Part shown: in pieces, positions 16,844-25,921 of the stretch
Position numbering within the stretch: the first letter of the stretch is position 1
Layout of the letters: the number at the start of each line of letters is the position of its first letter
Assembly: GCA_016179055.1 (NCBI GenBank)
Contig: JACOSC010000025.1
Location: 45,586-109,585 of the forward strand
Origin: Acidobacteriota bacterium
GTDB lineage: Bacteria; Acidobacteriota; UBA6911; JACOSC01
Direction of reading: 5' to 3'
DNA length: 64,000 bases
The notes under the pieces: generated by a model
What the model was told of the DNA's origin: nothing
Databases searched by the model: none
The model's input: only the letters and a program-made list of their open reading frames with translations
Translations under genes and position numbers: made by a program

Positions 16844-18361
16844 CTATGGCCGGGTGGACGGCTTTCCCCGATTCGCCATGAGCGCTTCAATTTCCGTAAT
16901 GGTGCGGGGACTGCCGTTGCTCAACAGTTCGTAGGAGGTGTCTGTCACAACGACGTCGTCCTCAATGCGTATACCAATGTCTTTATATTTCTTGAGCGCC
17001 GGTTCGATGGCCGTTAGAAATTTATGTTGCTCGGGATCCTTGCGCAGATTATCCAACGCCGCCTCCCGTATGTAGATTCCCGGCTCAACGGTCAATACCA
17101 TCCCTGGACGAAACGGTTCGTCGCGATCGCCTACGTCATGCACGTTCATTCCCAACCAATGCGAGACGCCGTGGGGAAACCATAGGCGGTACTGTTCACT
17201 GTCCTTGTCCGTGATCAAGCCCACGCGCAGCAGCCCTTCCTTAAGGAGATCGACCGCTCGCTCATGGACATCGGAAATACGCGATCCGACGCGAACCTTG
17301 GTGAGCGCGGCGTCGGCCGCTTGCAGAACAATAGAGTAAATCTCCGCTTGGGCAGAGGTGAATTTTCCATTGACCGGGACCGTGCGCGTGACGTCGGCGC
17401 TGTACTGCTTATACTCGGCCCCAACGTCCATCAAAGCCAGATCGCCATTCTTCATGGCGACGTCGCGTGGAGAATAGTGGAGTACGGTGGCATTGGCGCC
17501 CGATCCCACAATCGGCGGATAGCCATAGCCGCTCGTATTGCTTTTACGGAAGACGTATTCGATGAGCGCGCCGATTTCGAATTCCTTAACGCCGCTGTTT
17601 ATGGCTTTAATCGCCTCGTTGAGCGCGTGATTGGTAACGGTTGTGGCCCGGCGAAGCAAGCTGATTTCATAGGGAGACTTTACCAGCCGTAGCCCGGCCA
17701 GCCATTTCGAAACATCGCGCACCTGAATGCCGAGAAAATTTTCTCGGATACGGTTGGCCAATTTCCACTCTCGATTGGCTTGCCCCCGCAGCCCGGGTCC
17801 ATTCTCCAGAATCAAATACGTCTGCGCTTCTCCCCGATCCAGCGCGGAGAAAAAGGTTTCAAATTCTGTTGAGCGAGCATAGCGGCGAGGTCCAAAATGG
17901 CGACGGCTTAGCGTGGCTTCAAGAAAGCTGTCAAATTGCGCGGTGCTGTGGATGACGCTGATTCCGCTGATTTGGTCCGCTTCCTCACGCGTCAGATTTT
18001 TTCCGAACCAGGTTTCTTTGGAGAGGTCGCGGTCGGGGATAAACAGGATCTCTCGCGCCGAAGAATTGCCCGGGAGGAGGACGAGAGTGACGTCGGGCTG
18101 AGTGATTCCCGTCAGATAATAGAGATTGCTATCCTGGCGATAAAGGTAATCCACGTCGCGCTCATAGTTTTTTACTTCTCCACTGAAGATGACGCACAGG
18201 GCGTTTGGGCCCAGCTTATCCATCAGCGCGGCTCGGCGACGCACGACTTCCTGCCGAAGGGTTTCTCTGTCGCCTTTGTCTTGCGCCATTACGGCCGCCG
18301 CCGGCAGCCCGGCCACGGTCAACAGTAAAATCATGAGTGCTCGACCAACCCAATTCATCAC
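16844..18361 (-). CDS. Secreted Xaa-Pro aminopeptidase (M24B, PepP-like)
   Basis: 505 residues. A signal peptide to AAAVMAQ precedes the N-terminal aminopeptidase P domain (RRAALMDKLGPNALCVIFSG). The pita-bread M24 catalytic domain follows with metal ligands in LMDVGAEYKQYSADVTRTVP, HGVSHWLGMNVHDVG, TVEPGIYI and RIEDDVVVT, all intact. It removes an N-terminal residue preceding proline, probably in the periplasm. GGAGGA precedes the ATG. Both neighbours are unrelated and it looks monocistronic. Confidence 0.93.
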   Translation of the reverse strand: MMNWVGRALMILLLTVAGLPAAAVMAQDKGDRETLRQEVVRRRAALMDKLGPNALCVIFSGEVKNYERDVDYLYRQDSNLYYLTGITQPDVTLVLLPGNSSAREILFIPDRDLSKETWFGKNLTREEADQISGISVIHSTAQFDSFLEATLSRRHFGPRRYARSTEFETFFSALDRGEAQTYLILENGPGLRGQANREWKLANRIRENFLGIQVRDVSKWLAGLRLVKSPYEISLLRRATTVTNHALNEAIKAINSGVKEFEIGALIEYVFRKSNTSGYGYPPIVGSGANATVLHYSPRDVAMKNGDLALMDVGAEYKQYSADVTRTVPVNGKFTSAQAEIYSIVLQAADAALTKVRVGSRISDVHERAVDLLKEGLLRVGLITDKDSEQYRLWFPHGVSHWLGMNVHDVGDRDEPFRPGMVLTVEPGIYIREAALDNLRKDPEQHKFLTAIEPALKKYKDIGIRIEDDVVVTDTSYELLSNGSPRTITEIEALMANRGKPSTRP

Positions 18362-18464
18362 GTAGTATCCTCCATAGCCCGTTCGCGGTAGTCGCGTTAT
18401 GCGATCCTATGATTCAGCATTGCTGTCTTCAACACCCGCGCCGGGGTGATCATGAGACGAGATC

Positions 18465-18648
18465 GTAACTGTTCACGGGGGTCGGGGATCGGGCGATATT
18501 ACTTGGATTTCATTTCCAAAGACTTCCGCAATCCGTTACGCATCCGCCCTATAACACAATCTCTAAATTATCATAATTTCTAAGAGTCATCGGCACTACC
18601 GGGCCCATGGTCCCTGAGCCCTGACCCCAGATCGCCGTGAACATTTAC
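18465..18648. mobile_element. IS66-like MITE, copy 1 (8-bp TSD ACGAGATC)
   Basis: 184 bases with ends GTAACTGTTCAC and GTGAACATTTAC. It is flanked on both sides by ACGAGATC, a perfect 8-base target duplication. The sequence is about 85-90 percent like 20906-21088 by eye. GTAA-type ends with 8-base duplications are the signature of IS66-family insertion sequences. No ORF inside. Confidence 0.85.
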
Positions 18649-18667
18649 ACGAGATCTTACGCATTTC

Positions 18668-18696
18668 TTAACACCGCCGCTCATCTATGCTATTTT
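18668..18696 (+). promoter_or_regulatory. Promoter TTAACA-17-TATTTT with TGC extension
   Basis: A -35 TTAACA, a 17-base spacer and TATTTT preceded by TGC sit upstream of the small membrane protein. The surrounding CTATGCTAT is shared with promoters near 37952 and 41154. Confidence 0.5.
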
Positions 18697-18882
18697 AGGA
18701 TAGCCAAGTTCTAGGATATCGGCAATAGCAGGTGTACGGATGTTTCCATAGGAGCCGGGGTTGCCACGTGGCGCGCCGCTGCGTGGCACCGTATACTGTG
18801 CGCCAGTGCGGTATTGGTTTTTTCCGTCCTATGGAACTTTATCGCGGCGATCTACGTTGAACTATCCGAACGGAGGTTTGTT

Positions 18883-19221
18883 ATGAAACCCATCAAACCG
18901 CAGGTTGCCTTGATCGTGGCGGTTCTACTGGCCTTATTCCTGGTCTATGAAATCTTCCTAGGCGGCCTAGCCTTTTTGGTCTGGTTCTTTACCAAGTTTC
19001 TGGTAGGCTTTCTCGTATGGCTGTTGGTGGGAGTGGTGCTGGTTAAGTTTTCAAAGCCGTTGGGACGCTCCTATTTCTTCGCCTCGCTTGCGTTGCTGGG
19101 TGTTTACCTCTTTTGGTTGGCGTTGAAGGGGTTTTTCTTCTGGTCAAAAACCTTGATCCTGATCGTACTCGGTGTAGTCGCATTCTATATGGCGGCGCGC
19201 TTGTGGCGACGCATCCTTTGA
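18883..19221 (+). CDS. Small integral membrane protein, unknown function
   Basis: 112 residues from the ATG at 18883, preceded by GGAGG; the longer tracked start at 18814 lacks support. Four closely spaced hydrophobic segments (VALIVAVLLALFLVYEIF, FLVGFLVWLLVGVVLV, FFASLALLGVYLFWLAL, LILIVLGVVAFYMAA) with short positively charged turns imply a compact inner-membrane protein. I recognise no family. It has its own promoter and converges with the aldehyde dehydrogenase gene. Confidence 0.7.
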   Translation: MKPIKPQVALIVAVLLALFLVYEIFLGGLAFLVWFFTKFLVGFLVWLLVGVVLVKFSKPLGRSYFFASLALLGVYLFWLALKGFFFWSKTLILIVLGVVAFYMAARLWRRIL

Positions 19222-19327
19222 TGCGGGCAACTTCATGCCTGGCGGTGGAGCCTCTTACGAGACGCTACGGATTCCCATTCACCGGTGCGGCGTTGGCGTT
19301 GGGACCCCTTCTGCCCGGGCCTCTCTA

Positions 19328-20848
19328 TTATCCCATCAGTTTTTTTCTTAGCGAAGAGTGGAAGAAGAAATTAAGGGCGCGCGTCATGATACGGGCGCTT
19401 TTCTTAGAGTAGGGATACCATGTGAGCTCACGCGTCAGTCCCAGCTTGTCGACCAGAACCGATTGTGTGGTGCAGTAACGGCGGATCCCGGCTTCGCCAT
19501 GGCGATGGCCGAGCCCGCTTTCTTTGATGCCCCCAAAAGGCGATCCAGTGGCCACAAAATTAACCATGCAATCGTTCACACAGACGTTGCCGGCTTGCAG
19601 CCGGCGCGCCAGCGCGAGCCCCTTACGTTGGTCGCCGCTCCATATACTCGAATTGAGCCCGTAGCGCGAATCGTTGGCCAGCCGCAGGGCTTCATTTTCG
19701 TCGCAAACACGCATGATCGGCAGCACGGGGCCGAAGGTTTCTTCGGTCATGATCTCCATGGAATGATCGACCTTGTCGAGCACAGTGGGCTCGTAGAACA
19801 GGCCTTTGAAGTTGGGATTTCGACGCCCGCCAGTCAAGACTATGGCGCCTTTGCGTACGGCGTCGGCGACGTGGCGTTCAACAATTTGGAGCTGGCGAGG
19901 CATGGTCATCGAACCAACGTCCACGGAAAAGTCGTGATCGATTCCCTGACGCAGCTTCCTGGTCTTCTCCACCACCCGTTGCGTGAACGCTTCGGCGATC
20001 GGCGCCTCGACATAAACGCGCTCGACCGACATGCATATTTGGCCGGAATTGGCGAAGGCACCCCACACCGCGGCGTTGGCCGCACGTTCCACATCGGCAT
20101 CCTTAAGCACAACCATCGGATCTTTACCGCCCAACTCAAGCACGACGGGAATCAAGCGCTTGGCCGCCGCCTCCAGGACGCGCCGGCCGGTGGCTACGCT
20201 GCCGGTGAAGGATATCATATCGGCCGCCTCGATAAGGGCGGCGCCCGTGCTGCCGTCGCCGGTTACGGTTTGCACTACACCGGCCGGAAAGCCCACTTTC
20301 TCGCAAATCTCGGCGGCCAGCATCGCCGTGCGCGGCGTGAATTCCGAGGGCTTGATGATAACCGTGTTGCCGGCCATCAAGGCCGGGATGGTTTCTCCGA
20401 GGGTCAAAGTCAAAGGAAAGTTCCAGGGACAAATGAAGCCGACGGCCCCCACGGGATGGTAAGCTGTAAATACTTTCTTGTGTCGCAACAACCAATGCAG
20501 GGGAGCGCCGCGATCACGCAGAAATCTCTTGGCATGCTTCGCATAGAAATCGATAGCAAAGCAAATGTAAGTAACCTCGAGCAGCAGCGCTTCGCTTTTG
20601 GGTTTGCCTGTTTCCGAGCAGATGACCTCGGCCACTTCATCGCGATGATCCAGCAAGTAATCCCGCAGACGCCACATTAGCGCGGCCCGCGCCTCAAAGT
20701 TCCCCTGGCTCCAATCTTGAAAGGCGCGGCGGCTACGTTGATACGCGGCTTGCACGTCGGCGGAAGTTTGTATGGGGACTTCGCAAATTTTTTCCAAAGT
20801 GGCCGGATTGACGACTTCAATTGTATTTGCGGATGGCGCTTCCAGCAT
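19328..20848 (-). CDS. Aldehyde dehydrogenase family protein (NAD(P)-dependent)
   Basis: 506 residues. The catalytic Glu motif (VVLELGGKDP) and the nucleophile in FANSGQICMSVERV (Cys 272) are intact, as are FICPWNFPLTL and the C-terminal FGGIKESGLG. It oxidises an aldehyde to the acid in the cytoplasm. The sequence resembles the succinate-semialdehyde/general ALDH branch, but the substrate cannot be read from context. GAGGAAG precedes the ATG. A hydrophobic/basic tail (RIMTRALNFFFHSSLRKKLMG) might give peripheral membrane contact. The 440-aa ORF on the opposite strand is a shadow. Confidence 0.94.
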   Translation of the reverse strand: MLEAPSANTIEVVNPATLEKICEVPIQTSADVQAAYQRSRRAFQDWSQGNFEARAALMWRLRDYLLDHRDEVAEVICSETGKPKSEALLLEVTYICFAIDFYAKHAKRFLRDRGAPLHWLLRHKKVFTAYHPVGAVGFICPWNFPLTLTLGETIPALMAGNTVIIKPSEFTPRTAMLAAEICEKVGFPAGVVQTVTGDGSTGAALIEAADMISFTGSVATGRRVLEAAAKRLIPVVLELGGKDPMVVLKDADVERAANAAVWGAFANSGQICMSVERVYVEAPIAEAFTQRVVEKTRKLRQGIDHDFSVDVGSMTMPRQLQIVERHVADAVRKGAIVLTGGRRNPNFKGLFYEPTVLDKVDHSMEIMTEETFGPVLPIMRVCDENEALRLANDSRYGLNSSIWSGDQRKGLALARRLQAGNVCVNDCMVNFVATGSPFGGIKESGLGHRHGEAGIRRYCTTQSVLVDKLGLTRELTWYPYSKKSARIMTRALNFFFHSSLRKKLMG

Positions 20849-20905
20849 CGTGTAGCTTCCTCATCTGATCGTCTGCCGCGGCCCGACCACCGATCAAAGT
20901 CATTT

Positions 20906-21088
20906 GTAACTGTTCACGGGGGTCGGGGGTCGGGCGATATTACTTGGATTTCTTTTCCAAAGACTTCCGCATCCGTTAAGCATCCGCTCCACTACCCAAT
21001 TTCTAGATCACGACAATTCCTAACAGTCATCGGTACCGCCGGGGCCTTGACCCCTGATCCCTGACCCCAGATCCAGGTGAACACTTAC
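20906..21088. mobile_element. IS66-like MITE, copy 2 (8-bp TSD A[G/A]TCATTT)
   Basis: 183 bases with ends GTAACTGTTCAC and GTGAACACTTAC, flanked by AGTCATTT and AATCATTT (7 of 8 identical). It is inserted right after the stop codon of the PuuD-like gene, so the duplicated bases include that stop. Similar throughout to 18465-18648 in the same orientation. Confidence 0.85.
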
Positions 21089-21090
21089 AA

Positions 21091-21804
21091 TCATTTTATG
21101 AACCCAATCCAGGGATAGTGGCTGGCGGCGCCCATGAAGAAGAGCATGGGGAAAGACAAATAGAAGTTAGCTCGAGAGGCCAGAAAAGCCTGGCGCGCCA
21201 GTTTGGCCGATTCCGGGGGAATCGCCGTGCCCTGCGCGGCGTTTGCGGCGATCCACGCAATAATCCGTTTCTGGTTTGGCCAAATGATCCCCCATACGTT
21301 GAGCATCATAATCACGCCCAGACCGCCACCCAGCGCGATCGATAGGGACTTACTGCTGACTTTTGGACCGCCTAACATGGCTATTAAGATGCCCATCATA
21401 ATCACAACCACAAGGCCAACCACGATGGCCAATATGGGTCCCTTGTTGAGGGGACCCGAAGTGGGCACGAACGCGGCATATATAACGGCGTAGGTGACCA
21501 GCACAACGCCAAACCAGATCCCAATCGCCGACCCCATGTTGGGCTCGTCCTTCAATACGCTCATGTAGTACATTATTCCAATCAGGACGGTTACGACCGC
21601 GCCCCAGCGGAACCACCAAAGGGCGCGGGGCATTAACTCCGGTATCACTTTGCCTTTGGTCGGACCATCCAGTTTCTTCATAAACTCGACGTTGACCAGG
21701 TTGAAGAAGTAAAGCAGTCCGATCCAGGTTATCCCCGCCACGAAGTGAAGCCAGCGGAGCGCCATCAAATAAGTGGAATATGCATCCAACGTAGAGACTT
21801 CCAT
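21091..21804 (-). CDS. PuuD-like urate hydroxylase/oxidase membrane domain protein
   Basis: 237 residues with about six to eight membrane segments. The opening ALRWLHFVAGITWIGLLYFF matches the membrane domain of PuuD-type urate oxidases, which in pseudomonads carries a C-terminal cytochrome c. That cytochrome domain is absent here, and no purine genes are nearby, so activity on urate is uncertain; such truncated homologues are common in several phyla. AAGGAGGA lies before the ATG. The stop codon lies within the target duplication of a MITE. Confidence 0.8.
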   Translation of the reverse strand: MEVSTLDAYSTYLMALRWLHFVAGITWIGLLYFFNLVNVEFMKKLDGPTKGKVIPELMPRALWWFRWGAVVTVLIGIMYYMSVLKDEPNMGSAIGIWFGVVLVTYAVIYAAFVPTSGPLNKGPILAIVVGLVVVIMMGILIAMLGGPKVSSKSLSIALGGGLGVIMMLNVWGIIWPNQKRIIAWIAANAAQGTAIPPESAKLARQAFLASRANFYLSFPMLFFMGAASHYPWIGFIK

Positions 21805-22223
21805 GGGTTCCTCCTTAGGTTTTTTCGGTTAGTGCCCACGTTCTTAATGGGTGTTGTAACGTGCCGAACCGTTCATGTCGTTCTATCATTAGTTGGAGTG
21901 CCTTTTTGCCGGTAAAACCATAACCAAAACGCGGTATGCAAATCTTCGTCATAGTCTTCCGATCTGATAATGTGATTCCAGATCAAGGCCCCTCCACCCC
22001 CGATACGCGCCCATCGGCCGATATAGATAGACTGGACTCACAATACCTGCCGATAGAAATACATTATTTTAGCGGCAACTATAACGAGGACTCTAAGCTT
22101 TGTCAAGAAAAGCAGGAATTTCATGAGATTTGATGCGCACTGCGTCCACGGTTACTATTAATATTGGTTGAAAAGGTCCGCTTGCCCTTCCCGATACTAT
22201 CAAGCGGTACGCTGGTAGGGGTC

Positions 22224-22252
22224 TGTACAAACCTAGCCTAATATGCTAGCAT
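22224..22252 (+). promoter_or_regulatory. Candidate promoter and overlapping operator of the TA pair
   Basis: TGTACA, 17 bases, TAGCAT with a TGC extension. The inverted repeat CTAGC-(7)-GCTAG at 22233-22249 overlaps the -10 region, a position suited to repression by the antitoxin. Lies 35 bases before the antitoxin ATG. The remainder of 21805-22286 holds nothing I can name. Confidence 0.4.
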
Positions 22253-22286
22253 CAAATTAGGTGCAAATTAAGTGTAGAGGTGTATT

Positions 22287-22568
22287 ATGCTCGACATTAG
22301 CAAAGATATACATTCGCTGAGCGACTTTAAAAGGAATACGACGGATTTTATCCGTCAGATGAAGAAGAACGGCCATCCGGTGGTGCTCACCATCAACGGA
22401 AAAGCCGAGCTTGTTGTACAAGACGCTACTTCCTACCAACAGCTTTTAGAGCTGGTAGACCGACTGGAAGCCATCGAAGGCATTAAACACGGTATTGATG
22501 CCGTGAAGGCTGGAAGGACGGAGCCTCTAGAGAAGGTGTTTGCAGGTATTCGACGCAGGAAGCGATAA
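22287..22568 (+). CDS. Type II antitoxin, Phd/YefM family
   Basis: 93 residues. The N-terminal half has the Phd/YefM DNA-binding pattern (HSLSDFKRNTTDFIRQMKK, then PVVLTINGKAELVVQD). A charged, likely disordered C-terminus (AGRTEPLEKVFAGIRRRKR) would bind the toxin. GAGGTG precedes the ATG. The toxin gene starts on the base after the stop, the usual coupled arrangement. Predicted to neutralise the toxin and repress the operon through the CTAGC dyad. Confidence 0.9.
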   Translation: MLDISKDIHSLSDFKRNTTDFIRQMKKNGHPVVLTINGKAELVVQDATSYQQLLELVDRLEAIEGIKHGIDAVKAGRTEPLEKVFAGIRRRKR

Positions 22569-22874
22569 GTGTATCGGATAGAGATAACGGCGACGGCGAA
22601 GAGTGAGATACAAAAGGCGTATGATTGGTATGGGGAGCATTTGCCTGCTGGTGCGGAACGTTGGCTAAACGGTTTGTTGCGCAAGATAGAGACGCGCAAG
22701 AGGCAGCCCGCGCGTTGTCCGCGGGCACGAGAGAGTGATGCGTTTGCGATTCCGGTAAGGCAAATTCTCTATGGGAAGCGCGGCGGGGCCTATCGTGCGC
22801 TTTTTCAGATTATAAACGAGGCAGTATTTATTCTTCATGTTCGGCACGCAGCCAGGGCTGATGTGGAGCCGTGA
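22569..22874 (+). CDS. Type II toxin, RelE/ParE family
   Basis: 101 residues from a GTG start directly after the antitoxin stop. Family features: YRIEITATAKSEIQKAYDWY at the N-terminus, then RQILYGKRGGAYRALFQI and FILHVRHAAR, the beta-sheet and C-terminal HxRHxxR region of RelE/ParE folds. Whether it cleaves mRNA or poisons gyrase is not decidable here. Downstream lies the cobalamin riboswitch, with no linkage implied. Confidence 0.9.
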   Translation: MYRIEITATAKSEIQKAYDWYGEHLPAGAERWLNGLLRKIETRKRQPARCPRARESDAFAIPVRQILYGKRGGAYRALFQIINEAVFILHVRHAARADVEP

Positions 22875-23011
22875 AGAGCGCCCTTACCCAGACATTTTTT
22901 TCGGAAAGTGCTAAGACTTGACCATGTTCCGCGTGGATGACCCGCGGGCGCTTGACTCCTTATCAATGGTGTGATAGGGTTTCAACGTTATTGATCTGTT
23001 CTTTCAAAAAC

Positions 23012-23262
23012 TCCTAGAGGTGATTGACCCCTGCAAGGGTCAATCAAGAGGGAAGTTGGGTGAGTTGATTCATGAGTCTTGCGCCTAGAGGCGGCTCATC
23101 GGTCAACAAGGCCCACGCGGTCCCGCCACTGTAATCGGAGAGCGATATTTCTTTGCCGGCGATAGACGCGGCGGTCACTCTGGTTAAGGCCAACAATGGC
23201 CGGCCGGGGGAAGGCCCGAAATTTTCGCGAGGATCCGTAAGTCAGGAAACCTGCCTCGGGAG
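23012..23262 (+). ncRNA. Cobalamin riboswitch
   Basis: The core CACGCGGTCCCGCCACTGTAA (23114 onward) and the B12 box AGTCAGGAAACCTGCC (23240-23255) are clear. The leading AGGGAAGTTGGGTG region fits the aptamer 5' side. It is followed by an intrinsic terminator and then btuF, so adenosylcobalamin should shut off uptake genes by transcription termination. Confidence 0.95.
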
Positions 23263-23307
23263 AAAATTCGGTTAGCTCTTCGCGGAAAAGAGTCCGTCCG
23301 GTTTGGA

Positions 23308-23352
23308 AAAACCTCCTAACTCTTTTTTCGAGGAGTTAGGAGGTTTTTTTTT
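23308..23352 (+). terminator. Intrinsic terminator of the cobalamin riboswitch
   Basis: CCTCCTAACTC pairs with GAGTTAGGAGG and is followed by nine or more T. It lies 45 bases after the B12 box, the position of an expression platform. I see no perfect anti-terminator. Confidence 0.88.
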
Positions 23353-23469
23353 GCCGGCCAGTCAGTCGAGGGTTTTAAAATGGGATCTACGATCCGCGCG
23401 ACGTGTCTGAATCGTGAACAAAGCGCGCTATATCTTGGCTTTATACAAGCCTCGCCGCTTCTGAAAAAA

Positions 23470-23570
23470 ACTCCGGTGAAAAAGAACCGGTAGCGGTAGC
23501 GACCGGGTATGTCAAGTCTTGGCATACCCGCTCGCTACCGCAGTTGGTTCTGTTTTTTTATTCGTCGTAG
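23470..23570. repeat. CCGGTAGCGGTAGCGACCGGGT palindromic repeat, copy 1
   Basis: GAACCGGTAGCGGTAGCGAC and the inverse arm CGCTACCGCAGTTGGTTC enclose a GGGTATG/CATACCC stem. A related copy including the outer flanks (ACTCCGG..., TTTTTATTCGTCG) is inside the coding sequence at 58591-58691; core palindromes also occur at 31042, 36240 and 47485. Confidence 0.75.
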
Positions 23571-23598
23571 ATCTTCGCCGTAGGCATGAGGAATTCGC

Positions 23599-24555
23599 AT
23601 GAGCAAAGAATTGCACAACGCTTCATCGATGGCGCTGAGTGGCGCTGGTCTCTTCCTACGCTTTTTAATGCTTTCTCTGCTCTGGTCAGGCGTCGCCTGT
23701 GGGACGTCCGGCGCCGGCCGTCAAACGCGGCCGCCGGCTGATGGAAAGCGGCGTTTGATTGATCAAGTAGAGCGCGTCCTTTTCGTCGCACCCAACCCCT
23801 CTCGCATTATTTCGCTGGCCCCTAGCGTGACGGAGATTCTTTTTGCCTTAGGTGTCGAGGATCGTGTCGTGGGTGTGACCAACTTCTGCCATTTCCCCGA
23901 CGGCGTAAAACCGAAGACGCGCATCGGCGACTTACAGAATCCGAACCTGGAGGTTATTGTCTCGTTGCGGCCGGATCTGGTTATTGCTACGACCAGCGGT
24001 AACGTTAAAGAGTCCATTGACAAAATGGCGGAATTGAATCTGGCCGTTTACACGCTCAATGCCTCCACTCTGGAAGAAATTCTACGGTCGATACGAGATG
24101 TGGGTGATATTACGGGAACTCAACAAAAGGCGGCCGCGGTGGTCGGCGATTTGCGTCGCCGTCTGTTGGCCGTCCGACAACGAGGGCAAGGCCGGCCAAC
24201 CCCTCGTGTGCTTTATCTTATCTGGCATGACCCTATCGTGGCGCCGGGCGGGGATTCCTTTATCACCGACGGCTTGCGCTGGGCCGGCGGCGATTCCATA
24301 ACGGCGGATACCAAAGCTCGATCCCCGCGCTACAGCGCGGAAGAAATCATAGCTAAGCAGCCGGAGTATATCTTCGTTCCCAAGGGCGAAAACCCGGTCA
24401 CCCTGTCGTACTTTCTCGAGAGCCCGGGCTGGGCCACGCTGCCGGCCGTCATTGAGCGACGGATCTATTTCATCAGCCCGGCCATTCAGCAGCCGAGCCC
24501 GAAATTGATCGACGGCATTGAAGAGGTAGCAGGAATACTGCACGGTCCACCATGA
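23599..24555 (+). CDS. btuF: Cobalamin ABC transporter substrate-binding protein (BtuF-like)
   Basis: 318 residues. The N-terminus MLSLLWSGVAC is a plausible lipoprotein signal with Cys 35; the Gly at -3 is not ideal. The body has SRIISLAPSVTEILFALGVEDRVVGVT and the RPDLVIATT segment of helical-backbone type III binding proteins. The partner would be the permease at 24711. Position downstream of the cobalamin riboswitch makes vitamin B12 the expected ligand. GAGGA lies before the ATG. It captures periplasmic B12 delivered by the TonB receptor at 27819. Confidence 0.9.
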   Translation: MSKELHNASSMALSGAGLFLRFLMLSLLWSGVACGTSGAGRQTRPPADGKRRLIDQVERVLFVAPNPSRIISLAPSVTEILFALGVEDRVVGVTNFCHFPDGVKPKTRIGDLQNPNLEVIVSLRPDLVIATTSGNVKESIDKMAELNLAVYTLNASTLEEILRSIRDVGDITGTQQKAAAVVGDLRRRLLAVRQRGQGRPTPRVLYLIWHDPIVAPGGDSFITDGLRWAGGDSITADTKARSPRYSAEEIIAKQPEYIFVPKGENPVTLSYFLESPGWATLPAVIERRIYFISPAIQQPSPKLIDGIEEVAGILHGPP

Positions 24556-24570
24556 GCTCATTACGCCTAA

Positions 24571-24647
24571 GAGCGCCGGCATCCTTGCCGGCATGGGTGG
24601 ACGCGGTCCGCTAAGGGATTCGCCCCGACGGTAGTCGGGGCGCTCTC
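24571..24647. repeat. Hairpin repeat between btuF and btuC
   Basis: GAGCGCC and GGCGCTC ends enclose CCGGCATCCTTGCCGG and GGGTGGACGCGGTCCG. A related copy is at 31625-31698. It could form a stable hairpin in the operon mRNA; no U-tract follows, so it is not read as a terminator. Confidence 0.7.
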
Positions 24648-24710
24648 AGGTCTTTTAAGAGGAGGCTGTCGCCTGAGTGGGACTTGTATCCAACGGTAGG
24701 TTGATCCATT

Positions 24711-25847
24711 ATGTGTGCATCCAAAAAAGTTCCAGCCGTGAAATCGAACTTAAGGGAAGACGGGACCGTTTCTTCTGAGCTTCTCGCGTTGGTGGTCCCT
24801 CTCACGCGCGTAAGGATATTTATAACGGTCTTGGGCTTAATGTTGGGGCTGGCTCTTACTATTTTACTTTGCCTTTTTGTAGGCAGCGCCCATGTATCAC
24901 CGGCGGATGTCTTATCACGCATGACAAGCCCGTGGCGCGCCTTTCGGGGAACCACGCCATACGCCGCGGACATTGATGTGATCCTATTTTCAATCCGTCT
25001 TCCGCGCCTATTGTTGGCCGCCATGGTGGGCGCCGCATTGGCCACCGCCGGCGCCGCCTTTCAAGCGCTACTGCGGAATCCGTTGGCCGACCCTTATGTT
25101 CTTGGCGTGTCCAGCGGCGCGTCCTTCGGCGCCATACTGGCAACGATGGGCAGCTCGTTAATCGGCCTCTCCTCGTGGCAGGCCGCCGCCAATCTCACAC
25201 GGCCGGTAGCCGCATTCCTCGGCGCGCTCATGGCCATTGGGTTGGTGTACGTGGTGGCTGGCGGCCGGCGCGGCCGGTCTTCCAGTCGTCTCTTGTTGGC
25301 CGGGGTAATCATGTCTTCTCTCTTGATGTCCGTAAATATTCTGTTGCTAACCACGACCCGCCAAATGGAGATTCGCGGATTTTTCTTTTGGCTGATCGGA
25401 GATCTCAGTCATCCGGTGCGGCTGGATCTTTCCATGGCCGTCGTTTTGGTTGTCGTAGTGATGGGCGCGCTGGCGATCTACAGTTTGGCGCGGAGTTTGA
25501 ACTTGATCGCCGTTGGCGAAGAGGACGCGCGAACGCTGGGCGTGCCGGTGGAATCCGTACGAACTACTATTTATCTGGTGACCTCACTCATGACCGGTGC
25601 AGTCGTCTCGATCAGCGGCTCGATTCCATACGTGGGATTGATCATTCCGCATATTGTTCGGTTGAGCATTGGCGGCGATTATCGTCTATTGCTGCCGGCG
25701 GTCTTTTTTGCCGGCGCGATATTTACGGTGGTCGCCGACACGTTGGCCCGTATAGTGATCTCGCCGGCGGAGCTGCCGGTGGGGGTGATTACCGCCCTTT
25801 GCGGCGCGCCGGTTTTTCTTTCCTTATTACGCAAGAGGGGAACGTGA
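24711..25847 (+). CDS. btuC: FecCD-type ABC permease (BtuC-like)
   Basis: 378 residues with about ten membrane segments and family motifs RLPRLLLAAMVGAALATAGA, NPLADPYVLGVSSGASFGA and VGLIIPHIVR. It forms the inner-membrane channel for B12 with the ATPase at 26669. A hydrophilic 35-residue N-terminal extension precedes the first segment, so the true start may lie further in. The 821-base gap to btuD is filled with repeats, which is unusual inside a transporter operon. Confidence 0.92.
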   Translation: MCASKKVPAVKSNLREDGTVSSELLALVVPLTRVRIFITVLGLMLGLALTILLCLFVGSAHVSPADVLSRMTSPWRAFRGTTPYAADIDVILFSIRLPRLLLAAMVGAALATAGAAFQALLRNPLADPYVLGVSSGASFGAILATMGSSLIGLSSWQAAANLTRPVAAFLGALMAIGLVYVVAGGRRGRSSSRLLLAGVIMSSLLMSVNILLLTTTRQMEIRGFFFWLIGDLSHPVRLDLSMAVVLVVVVMGALAIYSLARSLNLIAVGEEDARTLGVPVESVRTTIYLVTSLMTGAVVSISGSIPYVGLIIPHIVRLSIGGDYRLLLPAVFFAGAIFTVVADTLARIVISPAELPVGVITALCGAPVFLSLLRKRGT

Positions 25848-25921
25848 CGCGATGTGGATTTTTCGTATCTTCTCAATAAATCGGGGTAACCTAATCCGGA
25901 CGATCCGGAACCAAACAGACG

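Noticed and set aside
19358-20680. 440-aa plus-strand ORF
   Set aside because: Antisense shadow of the aldehyde dehydrogenase, whose motifs are complete on the minus strand.
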